From: Myrmaecium sp. VS I D KN 1
Lineage: Eukaryota > Ascomycota > Dothideomycetes > Valsariales > Valsariaceae
Assembly: GCA_019775845.1 (NCBI GenBank)
Contig: JADQAV010000015.1
Coordinates: forward strand, 248,001-312,000
Reading direction: 5' to 3'
DNA: 64,000 nt
Shown: piece by piece, positions 43,945-55,900 of the stretch
How positions within the stretch are numbered: position 1 is the stretch's first letter
Layout of the letters: the number at the start of each line of letters is the position of its first letter
The notes under the pieces: model-generated
Seen by the model: only the letters and a program-made list of their open reading frames with translations
Databases searched by the model: none
What the model was told of the DNA's origin: nothing
Made by a program: the position numbers and the translations under genes

Positions 43945-46808
43945 ATGGGAGGTGACGCCAGATCCCTTCGATGAGACTTGGGTTCCTTTCTCTCTACTAG
44001 TGTCTGCATTACCGTTGTTTATTCGTGACGGATCGGAGGTTTTTACTTTCCTTTTCACTTCGTCTCCATGTGCCGCTGGAAAAAGAAATCATTTCTTCAC
44101 TATTTTTTGTGAATCCTTTCTTTCCTTCATACTCTTTTCTCTCTTGACGGCGTGTTTTCCTCCTCTCCGATCTCTTGCTTGGCTTTCGTGCTTGCTTTTT
44201 TGGTTGTTCTTGTTCTCTTCTGTTGGTAACTACTAGAACCCAGACGAAATTGAAATGCGTGTGAGGCTTACGTCTATCATTCATGTTCTCTAACCTGCCT
44301 TCTTTTGTGGAAACCATCGTCTGGAGCGATACCGCCAGAGGAAGAAAGTACAGGGAGAGATCTCCTTTGTTTAGTTCCCGCGCGTCCGTCTAATCCGATC
44401 AGCACCAGCCGTCCATGATCAACACCACCCCCCCTAGTCAACGCCTCCCACAGACTGCAGTGGCTAGGGCAATCACGATCGCCGACACCGGGTGCCGGTG
44501 AGCGGATCATGCATGGCATGGCATGGCATGCATTGCATCCATCCATCCTTCGGCGATCGAATTGGATCGGTTTCAATCGGCTTATTTACCTGATCGACGA
44601 CGTCGTCGTTGTGTGAGTAAGTGGGTGGGTACGAGTACGAGTGCGAGGGCGGGTGGGTGGGTGGGTAGAAGGGGAGGGCGAGGGGGTGAGTAGAGGGAAG
44701 CGGAGTGAAGTGATTAGGAGGTATAGGGTAAGCTATCGTTTGAAATTCACTCGGACTATATGCCGTAGTCAGACAGCTATACACACATATTCGGTGGTAA
44801 GCTGGGAGGTATGGGATTTACTGAATGTATAATTCTCCATATTCTTCCGTCAACCTCTACTCTTCCTTAACAGGGAAGAGGTTTAGCAGCTTGCCTATCC
44901 GTACTTGCCTTTTCTTCTTCTTTTCTCTCCCGCCTTTCCTTTCAGTCTCTGTATCTCCTACTATTCCTCCGTCATTTTTCCTGTGGTAGCCCAGGACGAT
45001 GACAGAGACCGGACATGAAGGGATAGAGCTAAAAATAGCTCTAATTATCTTCTTTTCAACCTAATGTGCCGTCCCTCCTAGCCTGAAGGTACTACTCCAG
45101 GTTGGAGAGTTCATGCCACGCTTCCGCATGCCTGGTATCTGATTTAGGGAGAGAGGCAGATACGGGTAACGGCGCTCGTTTATTCTCTTCAGCTTTGTGT
45201 TCCTTCTCCTCTCTTCCTCACTCAGTGTCCTTTCGTAGGCCTCGGGCTGCTAAGGTGGGTTCAGGGAGGGGAATTCCTTTGTTATTGTTCTCTTTTCGCG
45301 TGTGGCTGATGGCTCGTTCAACATTTACTACCTACTACTACGGAGACTGGGAGGAATTCGAGGGGGGGGTCCGGGGGGATGGGAAGTCGAAGAGAACGTG
45401 AAGTTATATCCGCCTTCACGTCTCACGACACGACATCCGCACAAAGAAACTTGGGACTGACTTTATGCATGCCACACCTCCACTCCACTCCACACCCACC
45501 AACCACCACACGGGGTTGTTGTGTAGTGTGGCGCTTCACATCCCCCAGCCCGGCGGCGGCGGCTGCTGCTCTGCCCTGACCACTCACAAGGTCGGGTTCT
45601 CACGGTTTTTCTTTGAAGCGTGCCTGTTTTTTTTCTTTTGTCTTTCTTGTTGCCCTCAGTAATCTGCAAGGGTCCGCCAGCTTTTGGGCGTCAGTGTCGG
45701 TGTCGGTGTCGGTGGGCACTGCGCACCCTCTGGCAGCTGTTCGATCGATTGAAGGGGGGTGCGTCTTGGTTAGATGAAGGAAGAAGGGGGGGGATCGGGT
45801 CCGGACTGATCGGAGGACGGGACCTTGTCTAGTACCAGCAATCATCTGCTTTGTCATCTTTTCTCTCCTTTTTCTTTCTCTTTTATATGCCTTTCCCCTA
45901 TGATCATCGATCGCGACGCTGCGATGTGTATGTATATAATATACTCCGAGTAGTGATTGTTTACACGACCAGTGTCACGGTACCCTGACAAGAGTCTAGA
46001 CAACCAGACAAGCCCGGGCGGGCGCCACGCTTGCGTGCACCCACGCGCTAAGTATAACTCGCGACCCTATTTTAGGCCCCGTTCCTGGCGGCCAGTCCCT
46101 TTCTACCCCCCCCGTGCCCCCCCCTTCACCCCGGCCACTGCCCACTCTTTCCCCCCAATCACGTCCCGTCCACCAGCCTTTCCGCCCAGTCGCGCGGAGC
46201 CGTGTCCCATCGAACTCCCTGAGGCTAGCGTGGACCGCTGGGGGGTGCAATGGTGCTTAGGTGAAACCGTCACGGAGCCCCCTTCACTGCATCTTCAAAC
46301 CGGCCGCCTCCACTGCCACTCTCCCGTTCACTCGCTCGTTCCCTTCCAGCCCTCTCACTCTCTCTCTCTCTCCCGACGCTCCCTACCCCGACCTCTTCGT
46401 CGCCCTCCTTCCTTTTCCCTTGTGACTTTGTTCCATTTTCCCTCCTTCTCAGCGCATACCCCTTCCTGCTCTTTCGTTTTCAACAAAGCCACCGACGGCT
46501 CCACCGACATCAACAATCCTCCCCCCTGGATTCACACCAAGACCACACACTCCCTTTTTTCCACCACACCACACCGTTCTTTCTTTGACCCTACCGACAC
46601 GACCGAGGTTGATCCTGATCTTGTCGACTTATGCCATTGTAATTTGACGAGGATTGCTTCTCTCCTTCCATCACCATCCGATCGCGCAACGACGATACGT
46701 CACGGCAGCCTGCCCATTCGACGTCCTTCACCCGTCGAGCATCGCTATCCGTCGCCCCCCCGTGTCCCCACCGCCTCCACAGGCGGAACCAACTCGACAC
46801 CATCAACC
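43945..46808. other. Long intergenic region upstream of the FLC-type gene
   Basis: No gene is supported over 2.9 kb. A T-rich 3' part (44000-44230) belongs to the perilipin-like gene. A small palindrome (agagcta-aaaa-tagctct) lies at about 45024-45041. A (GTGTCG)n patch lies near 45690-45715. From about 46060 to the ATG the DNA is strongly pyrimidine-rich (cccccc, ctctctctctc), a common form of fungal promoter or leader. The frame of the FLC gene stays open back to 45957, but the encoded peptide is low complexity. Confidence 0.5.
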
Positions 46809-49148
46809 ATGCTTCCTCAACGGCTCCCGACCATGCTCGCGTCGCTGTTGCTGTTGGGGGCGTTGCCCGCGGGCGTCCTGGCCGGCGACGTCCTCAAGAC
46901 GGACGGCTTCAGCACATGCAGCACCGACGCCGACATCCAGATCACGACGTTGAACGTCGAGTACGACCGGACGACCAAGGAGGTCGTCTTCGACGTCGCG
47001 GGCACCAGTTCGGAGGAGCAGGAGGTGATGGCCAGTCTGACGGTGGAGGCTTACGGCAAGACGGTCTACAGCAAGACGTTCAACCCGTGCAACAACGATA
47101 CGGGTGGCACCTATGTGAAGCAGCTGTGTCCAGGCAAGTACATCCGGCTCGAGTGTCACCGCGAGCGCCGACTGACTGACAGCTGAATAGTTCCCGCCGG
47201 AAGCTTTTCGGCCACAGGGTCGGAAACGATCCCTGATGATTACGCCTCGGAGATTCCTGCCGTCGCCTTCACGATCCCCGACCTCGACGGTCTTGCGAAG
47301 CTGCAGTTGACCGCCATCAATGACACCAGCACGACGCTCGCCTGTATCGAATCCACCGTCAGCAACGGCAAGACCACAAGCCAAGCTGCTGTGTCGTATG
47401 TCGCGGCTGGCATCGCCGGTGCAGCTCTGCTCATGTCCGGTGTGTCGGCTCTATCCGCGGCCGGTGCTGGTGCTGTCGGCGGCGTCGCGCCTAGTCCTAC
47501 GTTCACTGATGTCATGGGATGGTTCCAGTCGATGGCCATGAACGGCATGTTGAGCGTCCAGTACCCGACCGTCTACCAGAGCTTCTCGAGGAACTTCGCC
47601 TTCGCTGGTGGCCTGATTCCATGGGAGTCGATGCAGACGTCCATTGACAACTTCCGTAACGCGACCGGCGGCAACCTCACCGAGGACTCCGTCGCCTACT
47701 TGAAGCAAGCCACCCTCGTCGACGTCTCGGACACCGACACCAGCAGCAAGGTCAAGCGAGCCATCCTCGAGGGATTCGACATCTTGGCCCGTAGCGTCGA
47801 TGCTTCTTACAACGAGACCACGTCCACCAACACGAGCACCACCAACTCCACGAGCAGCACTGACATCAACCACTACGTCAAGGACATTCAAGCCTTCGCC
47901 GAGAAGATTTCCATTCCCCAGGCCAACATCTTCATGACTGCGCTTCTCATATTCGCCATTCTTGTCGCCGCCATCGCCGTCGGCATCCTTCTCTTCAAGG
48001 TCATCCTCGAGACGTGGGCCCTGTTCGGCAACTTCCCCGAGCGCCTAACGGACTTCCGGAAGCGGTACTGGTGGCTCCTGGCCAGAACGATTACGAACTT
48101 GATCTTGCTTCTTTACGGCATTTGGGTCCTCTACTGTATCTATCAGTTCACGAACGGCGACTCGTGGGCCGCGAAGCTGCTTGCCGGTTTCACTCTCTTC
48201 CTGTTCACCGCGGTGCTAGGTTTCTTCACCTTCCGGATCTGGCAGATCGCGCGCAAGTATCAGAAGATGGAAGGCGACCCGTCCGGGCTGTTCGAGGACC
48301 AGGAGACATGGAGGAAGTACAGCTTGTTCTATGAGAACTACAAGAGGAGCTACTGGTGGCTGTTTGTGCCCACAATTCTTTACTCGTTCGCCAAGGGCTG
48401 TGTCATCGCTGGCGCCAACGGCCACGGTCTGGCGCAGACCAGCGGTCAGCTCATCATCGAATCGCTTCTCCTCATCCTGTTACTGTGGGCCCGGCCGTAC
48501 ACTCTCAAGTCCAGCAACGTCATCAACATCATCATCCAGGTCGTCCGGGTGCTTTCCGTAGTCTGCATCCTGGTATTTGTCGAGGAACTCGGCATCTCCC
48601 AAACGACGAAGACGGTGACGGGCATCGTGCTGGTCGTCGTGCAATCCGTCCTGACTGGCGCGCTGGCCATCTTGATCGCGGTTAACTCCATCATCACGTG
48701 CTGCAAGGAGAACCCTCACAAGAAGAGGATCCGGGAGGCCGGTAAGTGCATCACTTCTCCCATGCCCACGAAAACACCACTGACACGCCTTCCAGAAAAA
48801 CTCAACCGTGACCTCGACAACCTCACTCCCCTCGACGCGCGCAACTCCCTGCTGATGGACCCGAGCGAATACAAGGGCGCGATGGAATACCGGGGGTCCA
48901 TGCAGGTCGTCAACCCGATGTCGCCCTCGCACCGCGGCTACAACCCCGTCCCGCTCACCGAGGTCGGCACCGGCCGTCCCGTGTACGACACGTACGACCA
49001 GCGCGTCAGCCTGCTCAACGACGCGGCCAGCATGGGTCACGGCCGCGACGCCAGCCGCGAGCGCAGCGCGAGCCCGCCCCGGCAGAAGGTCGTCGCCGAT
49101 CGCGCGCCGCGTTTGCCGGATATCTCGCCGAGTGGTGGGCATTTGTGA
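46809..49148 (+). CDS. ML-domain / TRP-like membrane protein (flavin carrier FLC family)
   Basis: FLC proteins are fungal multi-pass membrane proteins with a lumenal ML-like domain and a TRP-like channel core. They are linked to FAD import into the ER, calcium balance and cell-wall integrity. Three exons (46809-47133, 47191-48741, 48796-49148) give 742 residues. A signal peptide (MLPQRLPTMLASLLLLGALPAGVLAG) precedes the ML domain (about 27-165) with STCSTDADIQI and paired cysteines. About nine membrane helices follow (about 165-610), including ALLIFAILVAAIAVGILLF and YSFAKGCVIAGANGHGLAQTS. The cytosolic tail is Arg/Ser/Pro-rich. The first intron has a consensus GC donor (CCAG|GCAAGT); the nearby GT would shift the frame. 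The exact substrate is not knowable from sequence. Confidence 0.9.
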
Positions 49149-50878
49149 AGACAGATGAGATAAAAAAAACATAAACGGATACTAGTACCATAACCACCAT
49201 CACCATTACCACCACCCGACGAGGAGGAAACGATTATCATTCTTTGTTCTTGTTACAAGGGGCGCACGGGGGAATTCATGTACCACCGATATCTTTTTGT
49301 TTTCTTGCTTGCTTTTATCCCTTTCTCCAATACTTTATTTACAGTATTCGACTTGGACACACCCAAGAAAGCAAAGAAAGTAAGAAAGTAAGATTACTTA
49401 AGGGCGCGGCTTCTTTTTGTTTTTTTTGGTATGACGGTTTTGGCTTTCCCTCTCTCTTTCTCTCTTTCTCTGTGACCCCTTTTTTTCTTTTATCTTTTTC
49501 TTCTCTTCTTTTTGTTTGTTTTGTTTGTTTTGGATTGGTTTGGTGCAAGAGTAAGAGGAAGAGGAAGAGAGGGGACCAACCTGTTATACCAAGCCCAAAG
49601 TCCAAAGCCCGAAGTCCAGACCTCGAGCCCAGCGAGAGATTTGCAAAATGGCACAGTCAGTCAACGTCAACTTTATCAGCCCCGTCGAACGCTTACTGTT
49701 GTTTATCTTTCCTTCTTCTTTCCTCTCTGTTTTTTTTCCTTTCCTTTTGATTTGTTCATTCACGTTGTTTGTTATCGTGTCTTGCTCCCCCCCCCTCTCT
49801 GATGGATTGGATGGATTGGATGGAAAGTGAATACTTCTTATACCCCCCCCTCTCTTCTCCCCTTTCACCCCACCCTCCTTTCGCAGTACCGGCGTCTTTT
49901 TTTCCTTTTCCTTTATTCCTGTTTTTTCTTGTTTTTCTTCTTTTTGTTTTAGGTCAGGTAGACTTTTTCTTGTTAGTACATACTAGCTAGCTGTTTATAG
50001 TTTTCTGTAGATAGCTATCGTAGATTTTTTTGTTTTCCCTTGCTAGGGGTTTATCGAGACGCATGTAGACATGGTCTTTTTCTTATTCTCGCGATCCTCG
50101 TCTCCCTCTGTCGCTCATATGCCTTGAGGCTAGTGTTTATACCGTCCGTGTCAAATCATATATATAGTTATGTATTCCCTATCCTCCCATCTTCCCTCCT
50201 TTCATCTTCCCCAACCCTCGCCACGCCTACGACCACACCACAACCACACCACCACCATACCGTCCATCCCATGCAGTAGGCCCACCAAACCGCCGACCGA
50301 CCGACCGACCGCCCGCCCGCCCGGTTTTCGTCGGTTAGGTAGAAAAGGGATCTACCCCCGAGCACCGGACAGCCCAGCACAGCACAGCACAGCCCAGCCT
50401 AGAACAGCCTAGAACAGGATAGGACAAGAAAGGACAGGGGTGAACCCCACTCCTCACTTCCCCACTTCCCCGCGTTTTACCCCATACTCACCTTAGTGAC
50501 TTAGTGACTTAGTGACTTAGTGACTTACATACCGGTTTACCCCGCAAAAACTTCTGTATGTATGTATGAGCACGGCGAGGATCACCCCCGCCCCACATGC
50601 CGCGGTGCGATCCGATCTGCCCTCGTGGTCAAAAGCTGCTTTCCTTTCCCTTCCTTCCCCTCCCCCGCCTCCTCCTCACCATAGCACGGCTCGGTGGGTA
50701 TTCACGCGAACATGCGGGTGCGGGAGTGGGGTGCAGGGCACTCACTGGTAACCCTTGGTTATCCTTATAGACATGTGCATTCCCTGCCCATCCCCGTTCA
50801 ACTGGATCTTGTATGTACCGTCCTGTCTCCCTATTCCATCCATCACTCAATCTGCAACCCTCACCTCCCCCCCAAAAG
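49149..50878. other. Intergenic, T-rich then repeat-rich
   Basis: No gene is seen. It holds the FLC 3' region, long T/C-rich tracts (about 49420-49540 and 49690-49960), a GATTGGATGGATTGG repeat (about 49803-49822), a GACC/CGCC repeat (about 50293-50320), an AGCAC repeat (about 50378-50395) and an 8-bp tandem repeat at 50492. Confidence 0.55.
50492..50528. repeat. 8-bp tandem repeat (cttagtga)x4
   Basis: Four perfect copies of cttagtga are followed by a partial fifth (cttac). It lies 350 bp upstream of the MFS transporter ATG. Confidence 0.9.
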
Positions 50879-52562
50879 ATGGCAAACTGCTTCGCCGGCC
50901 GCTCCAAGCTGAAAGCCGGGGCGGGAACCAACAACCAGCGGACGCAAGCCGCGGATCTGACGCTCCGGCAATCGCTCGCGCCCTTGCTGCTCGTGACGGT
51001 GTTGTATTTTCTCTGGGTAAGGGGGCAGGCTCCCGTCGAGAGAGAGAAAGAAAGAAGGGAAGATGCTGAGCGGAGGTCTAACCATGCACTGTAGGGCTTC
51101 GCCTACGGCTTGCTCGACACCCTGAATAAGCACTTCCAAAACACCTTGCACATCACGCGCGCGCGATCCGCCGGTCTGCAGGGGGCGTACTTCGGGTAAT
51201 CGTCCTCATTCTCCCCCCCTCCAAAACCCCAGTCCCCTTGAAAAGACCATATCCCACTGACGCCGCCAAAGAGCGTACCCGCTCGCCTCGCTCGGCTTCG
51301 CCAACTGGATCCTCCGCCACTATGGCTACAAGGCCACCTTCATGACCGGTCTCGTCCTGTACGGCATCGGGGCCATCTGCATGTGGCCGGCGGGTCTGAA
51401 TCGCTCCTTTGGTGGCTTCTGTGGCGCGACCTTTGTTATTGGTAGTGGACTTGGCTCGCTGGAGACGGCGGCGAATCCGTTCATGGCAGGTAACGTTATA
51501 GCCTCCGTCCTCCTCCGTCGCATGCGTCCCTGACCCGCTTTCCACCCCCTCACAGTGTGCGGACCGCCCAAGTACGCCGAGCTCCGGATCAACCTCGCCC
51601 AAGCGGTCCAGGCCGTCGGCACCGTCGTCGGACCCGTGCTGGGCTCCTACGTCTTCTTCAAGGACACGGCCGACGACGTGGACGCGCTGCAGAAGGTGCA
51701 GTGGGTCTACCTGGCCATCGCCATCTTCGTCTTCGGCCTGGCGGCCGTCTTCTTCGTCGCGCGGATCCCGGAGGTGACGGACGCGGACATGGCCCTGCAA
51801 GCGGCCGGGACGCACGGGACCGCGGAAGACAAGCCGTTCCGGCACCAGTACCGGCTCTTCCACGCCGCCGCCGCGCAGTGGTGCTACACCGGCGCCCAGG
51901 TCGCCATCGCCTCCTACTTCATCAACTACTGCACCGACACCCGGCCCGGCACCTCGAGCGCCACGGCCGCCAACTTCCTCGCCGGCGCCCAGGCCTGCTT
52001 CGCCCTCGGCCGCTTCACGGGCAGCGCCGTCATGAAGTTCGTCCGGCCCCGCCGCGTCCTGCTCGTCTACCTCGGCGCCGCCATCGCCTTCACCGCCGCC
52101 GCGACCGCCGAGCGCGGCACCGTCGGCCTCGCCATGCTCATGTGCACCCTCTTCTTCGAGAGCGTCTGCTTCCCCACCATCGTCGCCCTCGGCATCCGCG
52201 GCCTCGGCCGCCACACCAAGCGCGGCGCCGGCCTCATCGTCGCCGGCGTCTCCGGCGGCGCCGCCGTCCCCGCCGCCCTCGGCGCCCTCGCCGACGCCCG
52301 CGACGACACCGGCTTCGCCATGCTCGTCCCCACCCTCTTCTTCGTCGCCGCGTGGACGTATCCCCTCGCCGTCAACTTCGTGCCTGCTTACCGCATCCCG
52401 GCTGACCTCGTTGGCGGGGACGGTGAGGTCGCCCCTACCGACCGCCCCGCTGCCGACGACGAGGAGGCCAGCCACGGCCATGGCCTCGCCCTTTTCGAGC
52501 GCTGGAAGAAGGACGCTGAGGAAGTCGAGATCGTCGGCGAGGGCTTATCCGGCAAGGCGTAG
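50879..52562 (+). CDS. MFS sugar transporter, FucP (fucose/glucose permease) type
   Basis: This family contains proton-coupled permeases for L-fucose, glucose or galactose in the plasma membrane. Four exons (50879-51016, 51095-51195, 51272-51489, 51556-52562) give 487 residues with 12 predicted helices. FucP marks are clear in the first half: LYFLWGFAYGLLDTLNKHF, GLQGAYFGAYPLASLGFANW, YGYKATFMTGLVLYGIGAICMWPAG and LETAANPFM, then RINLAQAVQAVGTVVGP. The second half starts after a loop (about 270-290) with QWCYTGAQVAIASYFINYC and ends NFVPAYRIPADLVGGDG with a short acidic tail. All introns are GT-AG. The actual sugar is unknown; FucP-type carriers are fewer in fungi than HXT-type ones. The gene is convergent with UGGT. 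Confidence 0.9.
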
Positions 52563-52952
52563 GGAGTCGCTTGCTGTCTTCTGCTTGCTCTTTTCATTGT
52601 TCGGAGAGTGTGCGGATTGGGACATGGAAGTCATTGCGTTCAGCGTGTGGTGGACCGGTGCTTATGAGTGAAGGTTCAGGCGTAGAGTCGAAATAACTGT
52701 CTTTTTCGAATATGGGAAGCGTTACGCGATGATTTTCTTCCTTTGTTTTCTCGACGTACCTCCGCAAGCGAGGCGAGAGATATCGGCGCGCAAACCCTGA
52801 AACATCAGTAGATATTTGTCGTGATCCATAACACAAATCCCTTGTTCAGCAGAGCAAAGCACAGGATGGAGGGGGAAACAAACACCTGTTTTATACACCG
52901 ACAACAACTCACCCTCTACAAGATCGAAAGCGAAAAAACAAAACATCGCACC
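52563..52952. other. Convergent 3' spacer
   Basis: The 390 bp between stop codons of the MFS gene and UGGT holds both 3' regions. Nothing else is seen. Confidence 0.6.
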
Positions 52953-55900
52953 CTACAACTCATCTCTTCCCTTCTTGACTCCCTCATCCGAACCGGCAGC
53001 CCTGCCCCGATCCTCAACCTCCTGCACGCTCCCGCCCGCCACGCCCTCCTGCCCACGCACCCTCCTCGCCAACGCCGCAATCTCCTCGTCGTACACGGTC
53101 CACTCCGGCACCTGCCTTCGAGCCCGGTCCAGCTTCGGCTCCTTCGTCATCGGATTGTTGCACAAATCGATCGTCTTCGCCTTGGCCAGATCCTCGTCCG
53201 CGCACCAGGTCTCGCACCAGAGCCACTCCTGCGGGAGCGAGTGGATGGGGAGGTACATCTGCATGTTGTTGGGCAGGTCCTGGTCGAGGTTGCTCAGGCT
53301 CTGCGGGTCGGCGGAGAGCTGGTGGTACTGCTGGCGGAGGCGGTCGCCGGCGGCGATCTGCCGGAACCGCTGCAGGTCGACCACGTACAGGGCGCTGATG
53401 TGGTAGGGCAGGCCGCGGAGGAAGTTCTTCCAGTAGCCCTGCTTCCAGAACCGGAACCCTTCCATCTCCGTGCGGGAGTCGCACATCGGCGTGAAGCCGT
53501 AGGGCGCGCCGTGCAGATCCAGCGTCACCAGCTCGTACATGTCCGTCCGCACGATCTGGTCCGCGTCCACGAAGATGACCTTGTCGAGGTCGAGCGGGAA
53601 GAGCACGTCCAGGAAGAGGATCTTGTAGCCCCAGATCTCGCGTTGCTTCTCCTTTTGCTGCCGCAGCCAGTGCGGCCACTTGTACGTCACCATCTGGTAC
53701 TCGAATCCGTACTCCGCCGCCAAGTGGGGGAGGAAGGACTTGAAGCTAGGTGAGAGGAACTGCTCGATGAACCAGAATTTCACGGTGTGGTTCGTGTGCT
53801 TCATAACCGAGACCATCATGATGTTGAGCATGCGCTCGTAGAGATGGCCTGAAGCGACGGAGAAGATATTGATGTCAGCATGCTTGTGCGTCTCCAAGGC
53901 GCCATCGCCGGCTTTAGCCCGCAAGGAGCCGAGGAACTTGGAGCCCTGAGAAACGAGCTTCCCGGTATCGACATGAAGGCCTGCTTTTGACAACAGGGTA
54001 TCGGCGAGCTTGATGGCCCTTTCAATGAGCTCCTCCGCAGTGGACTTGGGAATTTCAAGGACATCCACGATCTCCTTACCCGGCTTGCGGGAGAGCCGTG
54101 GATACATCGTGAGACCGCGGAAGCTCATGAGAAGTATCTCCTGACCTTTACCCGTAGACGACGCGACGGTGTGGCCTTCGGCGCCGATGCTGTCAACATT
54201 GAAAATCTCCTCGCTTCTGCCACTCTTCAAGGCGATCTTGTAGAGGCCGGGATTGGCCTTGAATTGGAAGTAACCGAGGTTGGCCATGATGATAGTGTCC
54301 GCGAAATGGGGATCCTTCGCAGTTCCCAAAACAAGCTGTGCGCCCCTCGGAGGCTTGCCAGTGGTCACATCGCGGGAATGACCCTCAATGAGGATGTTCT
54401 CGAGTTCGTAAATAGCGTCAACATCCCCCTTGATAGAGCCGAGCTTGATGTTGTCCAGATCATGAACACATTCCTTAGGAGCGACCAGCCATGGCGCAGG
54501 GACATCCAGGCCCATCGTAAGGAGAGCCTCTTCCGGGAGTTTCTTGAATTGCACTCCTTGACTGGCTAGAGAACCGTTCTCATCGAAAGAAGGGTTGGCA
54601 TCCAAGACATAGCGATAGAAACGCTTGACAGGCAGCCCGTCCAATGTCTCCTTCGGGTTGAGGAAGAGACGCGTATGCACGCCGCTGAGCTCGGAAAGGA
54701 CTTTGAGAATGGGCACCCACCGTTGAGCAATCTCCGAGGCTGGGTCAATGGAAGCTACTATCTGGATAACGGACGTTTCCATATCGCCCTTGACAATGGC
54801 CGTGTGCTCAGTATTCCACTGATTGAACGCTGCTATACGCACAGAAGAAGTGGATTCGAAGATGCCCTCAGGCACATCTGAGAAGGACGATATTGACACC
54901 AGGGAGGTGAATTTTGCAGTCTCAAATGGCGAGGTGACTTTCCCTTCAAGGCCTAAGTCCCTCAGCGCCGTAATAGCAGGCTGGACCCGCTTCTTCGACT
55001 CGTAGTCGAAGAGTGTCTCGAAGTCTACCTTGGTGAAAGGCTGGTTCCGGGGTATGGGCCCGACGAATCGGCCGTTCAAGAGAAGTCCTTGCTGGCCTGG
55101 TCGCAGACCAAATTCCTCTATCAATGGAGACATCATCTTGAAAGGAGCAAGCGTAGCCCAGTGTCTGCTACCTTCCTTGTATTCATCTTGAGCAGTTTTG
55201 AGTATCTCCTCAAAGCCTAAGACGTCACCTTCGCCTGCCAGCGGAGCCGCTGCGTTGTGCACAAATCTGATTTCCACGTTTGGGTGATCTTTGTGGAATT
55301 CTACAGCCTCACGGAACAGGTTGAACCCCGTCTCGGCATCGAAATCGGCCACCACTAACAGAAGAGCAAAGGGGCTGTTGCCGGAGGGTTCGGCTTTCAG
55401 ATGGGGTACAACAAACAGAGCATCGCCATGTTCGCTGTATAGTTTGCCGATATCTGCTAGCGAAACGCTCGTTTCATCTTCAGGGATCACTAGCGGATTG
55501 CGCCTGTGAGCAGCATTGGCGAGGAAGATCGACGGAATCCAGCTATTATCATCAATGAGTTCCTCGAAAACGGCTCGTTGAATGATCTGGAGATCGCGCC
55601 CGACTCTGTGGCTCATGGCTTGAAGCCACTCCTCATTGCGCGCAACTGGGATGCCATTGACTAGGATGGGCGGATTCGGGCCCTCGGCGGCAAGTCTGCT
55701 CAGGTACTTTCGAGCTCCTTCCAAGCGCTCATCATTTGCCGCGTCAGCAATCGCTTCTTCAAAGGACCGAGCCGTGCCGGCGCGCCGTAGCTTCCCAGTC
55801 CTAGTGATAGCCTCGAAAATGCTACGGTCGGGCGTGCTGACCTTGCCGTTCGAAACGGCTTCCTGAAGGTAAGCCATCACGGCAGCTAGGCCGTAATTAT

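Noticed and set aside
45957-46808. In-frame N-terminal extension of the FLC-type protein
   Set aside because: It would bury the signal peptide behind about 280 Pro/Ser/Arg-rich residues. The signal peptide right after the ATG at 46809 argues against it.
51153-52481. 442-codon open frame on the minus strand opposite the MFS gene
   Set aside because: It is Gly/Asp/Glu/Val-rich without motifs. It mirrors GC-rich third positions of the clear FucP-type gene on the plus strand.
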